This document shows positions 8,601-18,298 of a stretch of DNA of 64,000 bases, piece after piece. The notes below the pieces were generated by a model. The model saw only the letters and a list, made by a program, of their open reading frames with translations, did no database searches and was not told where the DNA came from. The position numbers and the translations under genes were made by a program. The first letter of the stretch is position 1; each line of letters starts with the position of its first letter. The stretch is from an uncultured Bacteroidales bacterium (GTDB lineage Bacteria > Bacteroidota > Bacteroidia > Bacteroidales > Bacteroidaceae): the NCBI GenBank assembly GCA_902768125.1, contig CACXKA010000009.1:1-64000 (forward strand), in the 5' to 3' direction.

Positions 8601-11600
8601 TCGTGGAAGCATTAAAAACGAATCCCGCCACCAACGCTATCATGGATGCTGATTTCGGAATTGTCACCTCTGCGGACAACTTCAACGGTATTTTTGATGG
8701 TAACGGTCATATACTGAATATTAATATCGATGGTGGATTAACTGAAGCAATCGCCATTTTTAAGAATGCCCCAGGCTGCACTATCAAGAACCTGCATGTC
8801 ACCGGCTATATCAAAGGCGGTAACCACTTGGCAGCTCTCGTTGGCGTGGCAGGTGTGGCGAACAACAAGTGGACTGACATCTTTAACTGCCGCATATCTG
8901 CCAATATAGTGAGTTCAGATTGGTTAGTTGGCGGCTTCGTCGGCCGCGGAACCCATGCAAACATACAAAATTGTCTGTTCGACGGCCGCCTTGAGTGTCA
9001 AAAAGCACAGGTTGATGGCAGTCAGAACTGGGCTGGTGTGTTTTTTGGTTTCAAAGATGGCGAACGAGGTGCCAAGGTTACCGATGCAGCCGTAAGCAAT
9101 TGCGTGGAGAACACAACATGGAGAAACATTATTCACATGTACACAAACGTCTCACCATGGCGCAGATGGGGTAATGACGAGAACGAATGGACTAAAAACA
9201 ACTATACATATAACGATCTTTGGGTTGCCACCGACTGCAGTAAAATGGCAGCCAATGACTTGGCTAACAAATTGGGTAGCAGCGAATGGGAAGCCAAACA
9301 GGGTGCCAGCAATTGGATAGAACCAGGCGTATATGTCTATCCCATAATGCATAAAACCGCTATTCCTGAGAATCCTTGGTTAGCACTAAGCGCAGCCCAG
9401 CAGGTAGAGGCCTTAGGCAATGGCAACTGGACGGTATCCGGCGGCAAGGTGGTTCCCATCATGCCTACTAACACGATAGCAACAGTAACCAACGAGGAAA
9501 GTTTCTTAAACAAACTCGGCAACGGCTGGACGTTAGAAGGCGGCGTGCTCGTGCCCGTTGCAACGGCAACGACGGTGGAGACCAACCCCACCATCACCAC
9601 GCACACGGCAGCCGACTTCACGCAGTACTACCACTCCAGCAACGGTAAGATTGACCCGGAACTGCTGACGGAGACCCGCCAGAGCAGTGTGCTGCTGACC
9701 TGGAACACAGACGGCAACCCCATCGACTTCTACACCGTTCTGCGCCGCAACAAGGGACAGGGTGATGACAAGTGGGAGGAGATTGCCACCAACCTCGACC
9801 AGATGAGTTACGAGGACGTGACCACGTCACCGCTGTTAGAGTATGAATATAAGGTGCGCGCCACTAACCAGTGCGAAGGCATCACCACGACAGAGACGCA
9901 GGTGAAGGCTGGACGCTGTAAGGGCACGGGCCGCGTGGAAGGCTATGTGCGCTTCAACGACGGCACAGGTGTGGCAGGCATCCAGGTGGAGATAGAATAC
10001 AACGGCACGAAGGTGAACGCCACCACCGACGAGAGCGGATACTACGTGGCAGACGAATTGTCGTATCAGGGTAAGACGGACATCACCTACAACGTGACTC
10101 CAGTGGCCAAGGGTGGCGTCGAGATTAAGCCGACCTCATCTACCGTGAACTTCAACGCCCACAGCAACAACGAGACGATGGGCGAGTTCACCGTCAACAA
10201 CGGCAAGCGCTTCTCGGGCTTCGTGATGTACGAAGGCACCAGCATCCCGCTGAAGGGTGCCAACTTCAAGGTGAACGGAGAGTTGGTACACAGCGCCAAT
10301 GGCAAACTGGTGGAGACCGACTACGACGGCTCGTTCTCGTTCCGCGTGCTGCCTGGTGTGAACACCATCCAGGTGGTGAAGGACGGTCACAAGTTCATTG
10401 ATGACGGCTACTACAAGAGCCCGGATGGCCACAACTTCACTGCCGACGTAGCCAACACCTACCTGTATGACGATACGAAGGTGAAGCTGACTGGTCGCGT
10501 GGTGGGTGGTAACGATCAGGGCAAGATGCCGCTGATGAACAACCTGTCGAAGAACAACCTGGGCGACTCGCTCCAGATTGTGCTCACGCTGGAGGGCGAC
10601 AACACCTCATGGCTGGTCTATGAGAACACGAACCCCAACAAGACAGAGCGCGACACCATCTATCAGCATCGTCTGGCAAAGGGCGGCGAGGTGCACAAGA
10701 CCGAGGTGAATACCACACGCAAGCGCATGGTGATATGGCCCGACGTGAAGACGGGTGAGTATGAGGTGCTGCTGCCTCCTGTGCGCTGGAAGGTGATGCA
10801 GGTATATTGCAAGGGCTATCCCACACTGTTCCAGGAGGGACAGGTGAACGACATCATCGACCTGACCGACTGCCTCACGGAGAAGGACACCACCTACGTG
10901 GGCTCCTTCAAGGATGTGGACCAGAAGGTGGTCACTGACCCTAAGGCCAGCTACAATGCCATCTACAACCGCATCTACCACTCACCAGTGGAGGTGACCT
11001 ACAAGCAGATGGGCTACGACAACTTCGACTACTTCGGCGACAAGAACTACATGGCCAGCTCCCTGGACGGCAAACAGCACGAAGTGCCGCTGGCGTACCA
11101 GAACCCTGCCGACACCACGCAGGCGCTCTACACTTTCAACTATCCCGTGTTCAGCATGGAGCGCAAGTACCGCATCCAGCTGCAGGTGGCTGAGAGTTAT
11201 CTGTATAACAACGATCCCAAGTATAAGCCAGACCTCGTCCGTCTGGACGGTGGCATTGCCTACATGCAGAACGGCATGAAGGGCGACTCCTACAAGGTGC
11301 CACAGGAACTGGACAGCCTGGGACAGACTATCTTCACCGTGCTCGCTGACCAGACGGTGACGCTGCGCACGAACACGCCAGAAATGATGACGGGTGAGAA
11401 TGCCCTGAAGACGGTGACCTTCACCGTGCTGCGTGACGGCACTTACTACGAGGCAAAGCCGCTGCAGGGATTCGTGCTCAACATGTTCCCATTGGGTGCC
11501 AGCCAGGACATTCTGACCGAGGGTGTGCCCCTCCTCTACGACATCCTGCGCGACCCACCGGGCGGCTACAGTACGAACACGCTCGCCAAGGGCGCTACGC

Positions 11601-14600
11601 TCAACTACACCTACATGATGAACCTGTCGGCAACAGCCGGTATCTACATGAACTTTAAGGGAGGTACGAAATTGGAGACCTTTACAGGCACCGTGGCAGC
11701 GCCACAGGGTGTCGGTACTGCAGCGGGTCCGATCAGCATCTCCGACACATGGAATGCCGACGTTGACATGCTGATGTATAATGCGCAAGGCAGCAAGGCT
11801 TTCTCGCACACGATGGTTATCGGCAACAACATCAGCACCAGCGGTGACCCATCGATGGTGGGTGCAGATGCCGACCTCTACATCGGTACCGTGCAGAACG
11901 TAGTGGTGACACCGATGTCCACCATCCGCGCCGTGCCCGACAGCATGTATAAAGTCATGAGTGCCCGTACAGGCGCAATGGCAGGTATGACTTCCGATGT
12001 GGGCAAGTACGACCAGTATGGTACGGTGATTAAGCTTGCCGAGGGCGAAACCATAGATAAGGACGGAAAGAAAAAGAAGTTCCACCTGATTCGCGATGTA
12101 TCGTTAGGCTATGGTCCGAAGGTCAATTCGCAGTTCGTCTATTCGCAGAAGCAACTGCTGAATCAGATTATCCCTGCCAAGGCGAAGGAGATTGTCGATA
12201 TGATGTACTGTGGCACCAAGGACGAGGCACAGGCGATAGCCAACAACACGCAGAAGCCAGTCTATCTGTCGCTGCGCGAGCCTACCGACCCGAAGTTCGC
12301 CATGGTGAACAGTAAGGATAAGCTCAAAAACCATGCCTACAACGACTCCATCGACAAGGCTGAGGATGGCATCAACTACCTTGTGGTGATACCTAAAGAC
12401 AGGAAGGCAAGCGAATTCAGTGACGAGGTGGCAGAGAAGTATCAGGTGATCAAAGCATGGGTGGATATGATTGCCCTGAACGAGAACGAGAAACTGCATG
12501 CCCGCGACCTGCTGGCCAACTACGACATCGCCGGTGCTGCAGGTGTGAACTACAGCGAGACCTTCGATGCCAGCTACTCGAACTCGTTCACACAGCATTT
12601 CCCCATCGCCACGGAGGTTGACTATTTCGAGCTGGGCAAGGGTGCCAGCAATGCCTTCTCGGCAGTAGGACTGGCTGGTACGATAGTCGGTGGCCTTGTT
12701 GCCTCTCTCGCAGAAATGAAGTCATGGAAGGTTCCCGATTCTCAGGTGCATGTGGGTACAGACGAAAACGGATTGAAAGCAGAGGTTTTATTCGGGGGAA
12801 AATTCTCGCAGTTTACGATTGTCCCTGTCATCTCTTACACAACGATTGGCACCGACAGTGAGACGAAGTCGTACAACCGCACGGAGTCGTTCACCATTGC
12901 CTGCGACCCGAACAGCCATCTGAACGTGGATGTTTACCGAGTGGGCGGTGAATACACCGGCAAGAAAAAGATAAATATCAGCAACGTCTTTGTCAACGAC
13001 AACTTCAACCAGTATTATGACATGGTGAAGGGACATATGGAGAAAACACTGAGAGGTGACAGCATCCTCGGCCCTCGCAGTTTCGTCTTCCGCACTCGTG
13101 GCGGCGCGACGCAGAACCCGTGGGAGGACAAGCGCGTGACGAAGATTACCGACCCAGGCGCCCAGTTAGATGCTCGCACACTGAAGATTGTCAACCCAGT
13201 GATTCGCCTTGACAAGCAGAGCGTGAGCGGTGTGGCTATCGACGATGCTGCCAAGTTCACCATCTATGTGAGCAACGAGAGTGAGAAGCCCGAGGCCACC
13301 GACGGCTTGACGGCGCTCCAGTTGTTCGCTCCCGACCAAGCGAATTGGCAGGGTGCCAAAATCAGCGTCAACGGACAACAGCTGACTACTGGCGGTATGA
13401 CCATCTCCGTCATTCCGGGCCAAGAGACGGCACTGCAAATGGAGGTACGCGCTGGCCAGGGCTTCGACTACGAGGGTCTGACTGTGGGTGTGATGTCGCC
13501 CTCCGATATGGAGAACGCATTGGCACTCACCACCTTCGACGTACACTTCCTGCATGAGGCGGGAGGCGTGAGCATCGCAACGCCGGGCGACAAGTGGGTG
13601 ATGAACACCGAGGCGCAGCAGGATCCTGAGCGCGGATGGTACATACCTGTCATCATCAACGGCTTCGACCGCTATCAACATAACTTCGACCATGTGGAAC
13701 TCCAGTATAAGGAGTCGCAGCGCGGCGACGACGCTTGGACGAACCTCAGCTCATTCTATTGCGACTCAACACTGATGGCGAATGCCAACGGTGTGAAGAA
13801 GATGATGCCGACGAACGGCAACATCGTGACTGAGTTCTTTGGCGATGGCTGGGTGACCGAGAAGAATTACGACCTGAGAGCCGTGCTCTTCTGCCGCAAC
13901 GGCAGCGACTTCTTGACTACACCATCGAAGATTATCAGCGGTGTGAAGGACACGCGCCGTCCGCAACTGTTCGGCACACCTGAACCCAAGAATGGTCTGC
14001 TGACCAGCGGTGACAACATCATCTTCAACTTCTCTGAGGACATTGAAAAGAACAACCTCTCTGCCATTACCAACTTCGAGGTGAGGGGCGAGGTGAACAA
14101 TGCCGACCTCCAAGAGACCGTAAGCGTGCAGTTCACCGGCAAAGGCAGCATAGAGACCGAGGCTAAGCGCAACTTCAGCGGTAAGGATTTGACCATCGAC
14201 CTGATGGTGAAGCCCGACACGCTGGCAGGACGTGACATGCCGCTGTTCTCACACGGCACCAACGGCCAGAAGCTGCAATTGTGGCTGACCAAGGACTTCA
14301 AGCTGAAGGCTGTGGTCAACAACGAGGAATTTGTCAGTGACTCTGTCATCAACAAGATGGGCTTCTCGCAGGTGGCTCTCGTCATCCGACAGGAGGACGA
14401 CTCGCTTACATTCTTCAATGGAGGTGTACAAGCCGGCAAGAAGTACAAACTCAGCGAGAAATACACCGGCACGGGTACGCTCATCTTCGGTCGCACCAAC
14501 GACCTCGACCGCAGCAAGAGCCAGTACTACCAGGGTCGCATGATGGAAGCCCGCCTGTGGTATAACGCCATGAGCGGCGGACTCATCGGCACGACCTACG

Positions 14601-17425
14601 GCAGCCGCCGACTGACGGGCTACGAGAAGGATCTTGTGGATTACTACCCAATGAACGAAGGCTCGGGCGACTACGTGACCGACCATACTCAGGGCGCCAA
14701 CGCCAAGCTGATCAATGCCTCATGGGCGATCCCACGCGGCATGTCGCTGCACGTGGAGAAGGCGGACAAGGGTGTGCTGCTCAACCAGAAGGCGCTGAAC
14801 CGCACCAGCGAGCATGACTACACGCTGATGTTCTGGTTCAAGACCGACGCAGAGGGTCGCGGCACACTGCTCTCCAACGGTCGCGGACTGAAGGAGGACA
14901 ACGGCGCCAAGAACCAATTCCACATCGGATTTGAGGGCGACAAGCTGATGTACCGCTCGAACGGCTTCTCTGTAGAGGTGCCGGGCGACTGGAGCGATGG
15001 TCAGTGGCACAACTTCGCCATGACCGTGAACCGCGGACGCAACGTGGCCAACATCTATATGGATAAGGAACAGGTGACGACCTTCGAGGCCGACAATCTC
15101 GGCGGCATCAGCGGTGGCTATCCGCTCATCGGTGCAACCCGCTATGATGTGATCAAGGAAAATGGCGATGTAGAGGTGGTTGATGGTACCGACGCCCTGA
15201 AGGGTAACGTGGACGAACTGCTGTTCTTTGCTCAGGCACTGCCGCAACAGCTCATCAACACCTATGCGACGAAGAGTCCTAACGGAGACGAATCTGGACT
15301 GCTGACCTATCTTGCTTTCGACCGTATTGAGCGTCAGAAGGACAATGACCTCGAACTGGTGCCTTACGCTTACAGCAAGAAACTCTATTTGGACGACAAG
15401 GGCAACCCACGCTATCAACTCGATCCGTTGACGAAGGAGCCGACCGACACGCTGGTGCGCGACTATCTGTTCGTCGATGAGATGGATGCTGTCATGAAGC
15501 ACTTCGACAAGACACAGGCAGCCCCCGTGGTGCCTTACGAGGAAGTGAAGAACCTGAAGTTCTCGTTCATCGGCAAGGGCAACCAGTTGCTGGTAGAACT
15601 TGACGAACCAGCTGCCCGACTGAACCACCGTAATGTCTATGTGACGGTGCGCGACATCGAGGATTTGAATGGCAACACGATGGCTTCGCCACAGACGGCT
15701 TGCTACTATGTGACTAACAGCAGCTTGCAGTGGCTGGTGAACAAACTGGACGTCACCATCAAATATGGTAGCGATGAGCAATGTGAACTGCCGTTCTACA
15801 ACAACGGTGCTTCGAGCCACAATTACACGATCGAGAACTGCCCGAAGTGGCTCACGCTCGACAAATACACTGATGTGGTGGCACCGCAGTTCTTAGAGTC
15901 TGTCACAGCTAAGGTCAACAAGGACCTGAACATCGGTACGTATAACGAAATCATCTATCTGACCGACGAGGAGGGTATCACCGAACCGTTGTACCTCAAC
16001 CTGACGGTGGAGGGTGAGCAGCCTGAATGGGTTAACAACGTGGACGGTGATCTCTTGGAGAACTCGATGAGCATCTCTGGTCAGGTATATCTCTACGATG
16101 AATTGGACACCGATTCACGCGATATCGTGGGTGTCTTTGACAACGAGAATGTATGTCACGGCTATGCAAACATCAGCCACGATGTACAAACGGGCGAGAC
16201 GGCTCTGTTCCTGACTGTTTACGATAATCAGGCAAGCGGACGTGAATTGAACTTCCGTCTGTGGCAGTACAGCACCGGACGCGAAATTATGCTGACTCCT
16301 AATACTGAGGACAATGTAATTACGTTCGAGAAGTCGGCAGTCCTGGGTACTGGCACTCCTGTGCGCTTCGACGGCGGTGAGGCCTTTGTACAGTACTTCA
16401 ACTTGAAGAAGGGCTGGAACTGGGTATCGTTCAACGTGGAGAGCAAGGATCTGTCCGACATCAACAAGCTGCTCGGCAACATGACTTGGAGCGATGGAGA
16501 CGTCCTGACAGAATTGTGCAGCAACTTGACGCTGACTTATGAAAAGGAACAAAAGCAATGGTTGGCATCAGGCAGCACGAACGACATCGTCATCTCTCCG
16601 AAGAAGTCGTATGCCATCATGGTTCATAAGGATTGCACCTTCCCAATCGGTGGCACCGTCATCAAGCAGGAGGAAGCCCGCACCATCGATGTGAAGAAGG
16701 GTTGGAACGCAGTGGGTTACACGCCAATGACGAACTTGGCTATGGAGACTGCCCTGAGCGACTACTACGATCAGGCAGAGGAGGGTGACGTGATCAAGAG
16801 CCACACGGAGTTTGCTTACTTCACCAAGTCGGGTAACACTGGACGCTGGCGCGGTAACCTGCAGTACATGAAGCCTGGCGAAGGTTACATGTTGCTCCGC
16901 AAGGCTGATGGAGAAGCTTCGTTCACCTATCCGTTCTATGAGATGGGTAGCAACATCTATGATGTATCGTCAACATCTCAAAGACGCGTGGCGCTCAAGG
17001 CAAGCAGCACGATGAGTGTTTCTGCTATCGTGGAGGGCTTCGATGTGGAAGAGGGTGACAAGCTCGTGGCTTATGCTGATGGCGAAATCGTCGGAAGTGA
17101 AGTGTTAAGCGTGAAGCGTGAAGAATTGGCTGCTGACGACCAGCCGCTCTTCTTCCTCAGTATCACCGGTGACGCTCAGCAGCCTATCTGGTTCGCTATC
17201 GAGCGTGACGGTGAGATCGTCGCTTCCACCGACGAGGTGATGACTTTCGAAAGGAATGCTGTCATCGGCAGTCCTGACGAGCCTACAGCCATCAACTTCG
17301 AACACCCCACTGACACTGCTTACGAGAATGGCAAGTGGTACACGCTCTCAGGTGTCCAGCTGCCACAGAAGCCGACGGAGAAGGGTCTGTATATCTTCAA
17401 CGGCAAGAAGGTGTTTGTGAAATAA
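5642..17425 (+). CDS. Giant secreted modular adhesin-like protein (3927 aa)
   Basis: Starts with a signal peptide (RPWLVLLALFAWLLPQRAHA). Modules in order, with rough residues: fibronectin III-like segments (290-520); three beta-helix-type repeats with GNGHTITF and FRYVGNATIKNL motifs (about 570-1170, exact period 223 residues); a second fibronectin-like domain (1320-1425); three carboxypeptidase-regulatory-like domains (GRVEGYVRFNDGTGVAGI, from 1430); a long unassigned middle (1620-2760); an SbsA-like Ig domain (about 2770); two LamG/concanavalin-like domains (2836-3010, 3035-3205); an Ig-like domain (about 3360); two copies of a VGVF/LVAY module; KKGWNWVSF-type repeats (3585-3700); and a sorting tail (YTLSGVQLPQKP..GLYIFNGKKVFVK). 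It probably leaves the cell by type IX-like secretion and stays at the surface. The next gene, a lipoprotein, shares its VGxF module. Ligand unknown; carbohydrate or host-matrix binding is plausible. Confidence 0.85.
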   Translation: MKKSTHILRTRPWLVLLALFAWLLPQRAHAVAYLHDPDNYSVSLGGTNIVYFEAPVYDCNGLDQWITDGNLKVSVDGGTEYTVFSWHSAETDINNSNTSLSCYFSTPTDGFFDITLGNTHSTSRLTKSNAGNRTLQRNSDGLRFSFSAEWVVPYNLLGKTLKFTWEVKRDGNGYDNISVTGLKSATIKIPEASAKMTPFVSPAMLNNNNPGKLEVPWYIPADDLVKASYEYDDGYGKHHSVEIKDMKNGTIMLDANEPHRNFCLMVSYNEKGEKGTYLIENQKSDVQNIAMIHAPTGLTLTPSYGNNAKVELKWSVPYMNDEDLTPTDFFEIQRSLTGKEEDFVTIFEQFYAKTDKKSVYTYTDSTLVEAITERMLKNGGTLDNVTYRVRRVITKEWGWSSQNNCATTASCALDKMHLLRIADYTSRWEDQRAYTVRVSWDYAADRSAVWDERAEMKVLVLSRNRDGEQVDSTVITLNPTERQQRYTVVNLSRSCVYYDIKVYVERGESPLQLFDGVEENFFPIRNADDWKEFKNRVQVAEGKYDVNARLYADITTDQLISWESRYAYRGVFDGNGHTITFNLADTKQEIMAPFRYVGNATIKDLRTAGTVNTSERYAAGLIGKTMEGTTVSIENCRSSVTLKSSVSGNVTGRLAGFIARQSGSNALIRNSKFDGGFEGANATHNCGFVAWVARGSSLAIDNCVFAPDHITTKFEGCQTWADLDTEDVKYSNINSYTTREYSAFIVIRSAADWHQFAVMVNDATNRYWVDAVLDADITVSEHVGVSDGAYYRGTFNGNGHTITFNKSGWSERYIAPFRYVGNATIKNLHTAGTISSSNMYATGLVAYVVSGGNLTIENCHSSMTINNSGSSDMTSAGFVGRVSGGNVTIRNSKFDGSFEGANSYGHGGFVSWVAPNSNVTIENCLFAPDHLSVKFDLCDTWARKDADASAKVTVTNSHATKHMPCEFIEIGGQWFMVLKSTTDWGYFVEALKTNPATNAIMDADFGIVTSADNFNGIFDGNGHILNINIDGGLTEAIAIFKNAPGCTIKNLHVTGYIKGGNHLAALVGVAGVANNKWTDIFNCRISANIVSSDWLVGGFVGRGTHANIQNCLFDGRLECQKAQVDGSQNWAGVFFGFKDGERGAKVTDAAVSNCVENTTWRNIIHMYTNVSPWRRWGNDENEWTKNNYTYNDLWVATDCSKMAANDLANKLGSSEWEAKQGASNWIEPGVYVYPIMHKTAIPENPWLALSAAQQVEALGNGNWTVSGGKVVPIMPTNTIATVTNEESFLNKLGNGWTLEGGVLVPVATATTVETNPTITTHTAADFTQYYHSSNGKIDPELLTETRQSSVLLTWNTDGNPIDFYTVLRRNKGQGDDKWEEIATNLDQMSYEDVTTSPLLEYEYKVRATNQCEGITTTETQVKAGRCKGTGRVEGYVRFNDGTGVAGIQVEIEYNGTKVNATTDESGYYVADELSYQGKTDITYNVTPVAKGGVEIKPTSSTVNFNAHSNNETMGEFTVNNGKRFSGFVMYEGTSIPLKGANFKVNGELVHSANGKLVETDYDGSFSFRVLPGVNTIQVVKDGHKFIDDGYYKSPDGHNFTADVANTYLYDDTKVKLTGRVVGGNDQGKMPLMNNLSKNNLGDSLQIVLTLEGDNTSWLVYENTNPNKTERDTIYQHRLAKGGEVHKTEVNTTRKRMVIWPDVKTGEYEVLLPPVRWKVMQVYCKGYPTLFQEGQVNDIIDLTDCLTEKDTTYVGSFKDVDQKVVTDPKASYNAIYNRIYHSPVEVTYKQMGYDNFDYFGDKNYMASSLDGKQHEVPLAYQNPADTTQALYTFNYPVFSMERKYRIQLQVAESYLYNNDPKYKPDLVRLDGGIAYMQNGMKGDSYKVPQELDSLGQTIFTVLADQTVTLRTNTPEMMTGENALKTVTFTVLRDGTYYEAKPLQGFVLNMFPLGASQDILTEGVPLLYDILRDPPGGYSTNTLAKGATLNYTYMMNLSATAGIYMNFKGGTKLETFTGTVAAPQGVGTAAGPISISDTWNADVDMLMYNAQGSKAFSHTMVIGNNISTSGDPSMVGADADLYIGTVQNVVVTPMSTIRAVPDSMYKVMSARTGAMAGMTSDVGKYDQYGTVIKLAEGETIDKDGKKKKFHLIRDVSLGYGPKVNSQFVYSQKQLLNQIIPAKAKEIVDMMYCGTKDEAQAIANNTQKPVYLSLREPTDPKFAMVNSKDKLKNHAYNDSIDKAEDGINYLVVIPKDRKASEFSDEVAEKYQVIKAWVDMIALNENEKLHARDLLANYDIAGAAGVNYSETFDASYSNSFTQHFPIATEVDYFELGKGASNAFSAVGLAGTIVGGLVASLAEMKSWKVPDSQVHVGTDENGLKAEVLFGGKFSQFTIVPVISYTTIGTDSETKSYNRTESFTIACDPNSHLNVDVYRVGGEYTGKKKINISNVFVNDNFNQYYDMVKGHMEKTLRGDSILGPRSFVFRTRGGATQNPWEDKRVTKITDPGAQLDARTLKIVNPVIRLDKQSVSGVAIDDAAKFTIYVSNESEKPEATDGLTALQLFAPDQANWQGAKISVNGQQLTTGGMTISVIPGQETALQMEVRAGQGFDYEGLTVGVMSPSDMENALALTTFDVHFLHEAGGVSIATPGDKWVMNTEAQQDPERGWYIPVIINGFDRYQHNFDHVELQYKESQRGDDAWTNLSSFYCDSTLMANANGVKKMMPTNGNIVTEFFGDGWVTEKNYDLRAVLFCRNGSDFLTTPSKIISGVKDTRRPQLFGTPEPKNGLLTSGDNIIFNFSEDIEKNNLSAITNFEVRGEVNNADLQETVSVQFTGKGSIETEAKRNFSGKDLTIDLMVKPDTLAGRDMPLFSHGTNGQKLQLWLTKDFKLKAVVNNEEFVSDSVINKMGFSQVALVIRQEDDSLTFFNGGVQAGKKYKLSEKYTGTGTLIFGRTNDLDRSKSQYYQGRMMEARLWYNAMSGGLIGTTYGSRRLTGYEKDLVDYYPMNEGSGDYVTDHTQGANAKLINASWAIPRGMSLHVEKADKGVLLNQKALNRTSEHDYTLMFWFKTDAEGRGTLLSNGRGLKEDNGAKNQFHIGFEGDKLMYRSNGFSVEVPGDWSDGQWHNFAMTVNRGRNVANIYMDKEQVTTFEADNLGGISGGYPLIGATRYDVIKENGDVEVVDGTDALKGNVDELLFFAQALPQQLINTYATKSPNGDESGLLTYLAFDRIERQKDNDLELVPYAYSKKLYLDDKGNPRYQLDPLTKEPTDTLVRDYLFVDEMDAVMKHFDKTQAAPVVPYEEVKNLKFSFIGKGNQLLVELDEPAARLNHRNVYVTVRDIEDLNGNTMASPQTACYYVTNSSLQWLVNKLDVTIKYGSDEQCELPFYNNGASSHNYTIENCPKWLTLDKYTDVVAPQFLESVTAKVNKDLNIGTYNEIIYLTDEEGITEPLYLNLTVEGEQPEWVNNVDGDLLENSMSISGQVYLYDELDTDSRDIVGVFDNENVCHGYANISHDVQTGETALFLTVYDNQASGRELNFRLWQYSTGREIMLTPNTEDNVITFEKSAVLGTGTPVRFDGGEAFVQYFNLKKGWNWVSFNVESKDLSDINKLLGNMTWSDGDVLTELCSNLTLTYEKEQKQWLASGSTNDIVISPKKSYAIMVHKDCTFPIGGTVIKQEEARTIDVKKGWNAVGYTPMTNLAMETALSDYYDQAEEGDVIKSHTEFAYFTKSGNTGRWRGNLQYMKPGEGYMLLRKADGEASFTYPFYEMGSNIYDVSSTSQRRVALKASSTMSVSAIVEGFDVEEGDKLVAYADGEIVGSEVLSVKREELAADDQPLFFLSITGDAQQPIWFAIERDGEIVASTDEVMTFERNAVIGSPDEPTAINFEHPTDTAYENGKWYTLSGVQLPQKPTEKGLYIFNGKKVFVK
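7363..9150 (+). repeat. Three 669-bp repeats inside the giant gene
   Basis: The motif GNGH begins at 7363, 8032 and 8701, exactly 669 bp apart each time. Copies 1 and 2 are close (FRYVGNATIK in both); copy 3 is diverged. Each copy contains shorter VTIENC/ATIRNS rungs of a right-handed beta-helix type. Confidence 0.8.
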
Positions 17426-17459
17426 CCTGTAATGTCGAATCATGAAATATCGAAAGATT

Positions 17460-18218
17460 ATGAAGAAAATCAATTTAATGCTCGTTCTGCTGACAAGCCT
17501 CTTTTTGGGGGCTTGCAGCGACAATGACAGCTCGAATGCTGGCTACACTACGACCAACATCAGTGAGGCTCCCGTGTGGCAGATGGACTGGAGCAACGAT
17601 CAGGAGCGTCCAGCATGGACGGACCCAGACGGAACCCTTTACGAAAACTGGACCATCCTGAAGGTACAAATAGAGGAGAAGCTGCAGCCGTACGTTTCCG
17701 AGGGTGACATGATGGCGCTCTTCGTGAACGGTGAACTGCGTGGACTGGCAAATCCTGCCGTCATTGTGGGCAGCGACCAATCGAGCAATACCAAGTATTT
17801 GATCAAAGCCTACGGTAACGAGACGGAATCGGAAACGGTGAACATTTCACTGCAATATTACAACCAGCAGTTGAAGCACATCTTCACGCTGTCTGACAAC
17901 ATCAGCCTGGACTCGGATGTAAGCATCGGCATTGACGAGGATTACATCCCTGAGTTCACACTGGGTCCAGCCAAGTATCCCGTTGTAAAGTCGGTGGAAG
18001 CAGAGACAGTCCTGTCAAAGGTTGGCATCACTCCTGTTGCGGGCAATAGGGTAGGTGCTTTCGTTGGCACAGAGTGTCGTGGCATGGTAACGCTCTCACC
18101 GTTTGGCAGCACGCCGCTCATCCTCTATGGCCGTACCGAAGGGGAGTCGGTGACATTGAAGTATTATGATGCTGCAAGTGGAGTTTTGTACACCCTTGCA
18201 GATGCAGTGAAAATGTGA
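17460..18218 (+). CDS. Lipoprotein partner of the giant secreted protein
   Basis: A 252-residue lipoprotein. MKKINLMLVLLTSLFLGAC ends in a lipobox with Cys19, followed by SDND, an acidic stretch consistent with surface export in Bacteroidetes. The mature part holds two copies of a module with the pattern GDMMALFVNGELRG / GNRVGAFVGTECRG, which also occurs twice near the C-terminus of the giant protein. An upstream ATG at 17442 is possible but would put charged residues ahead of the signal peptide. The gene begins about 35 bp after the giant gene and ends at a strong terminator, so the two are probably co-transcribed. It may anchor or chaperone the giant protein; this is inference. Confidence 0.75.
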   Translation: MKKINLMLVLLTSLFLGACSDNDSSNAGYTTTNISEAPVWQMDWSNDQERPAWTDPDGTLYENWTILKVQIEEKLQPYVSEGDMMALFVNGELRGLANPAVIVGSDQSSNTKYLIKAYGNETESETVNISLQYYNQQLKHIFTLSDNISLDSDVSIGIDEDYIPEFTLGPAKYPVVKSVEAETVLSKVGITPVAGNRVGAFVGTECRGMVTLSPFGSTPLILYGRTEGESVTLKYYDAASGVLYTLADAVKM

Positions 18219-18239
18219 AAACCATTCAACGAAAAAAGA

Positions 18240-18273
18240 AGAGGCTTCCGATTTTCTCGGAGCCTCTTTTTTT
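18240..18273. terminator. Bidirectional rho-independent terminator
   Basis: AGAGGCTTCCGA pairs with TCGGAGCCTCT with one bulged base and a TTTTC loop, followed by T8 on the plus strand and a T run on the minus strand. It serves the convergent lipoprotein and AraC-type genes. Confidence 0.85.
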
Positions 18274-18298
18274 ATCACCCAATCTCGCTGACTGTTCA

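Noticed and set aside
10982-12085. Long open frames on the minus strand inside the giant gene (for example 10982-12085 and 14720-15820)
   Set aside because: They mirror the codon bias of the plus-strand gene, have no promoter and no recognisable domain, and the plus-strand protein is clearly coding throughout.
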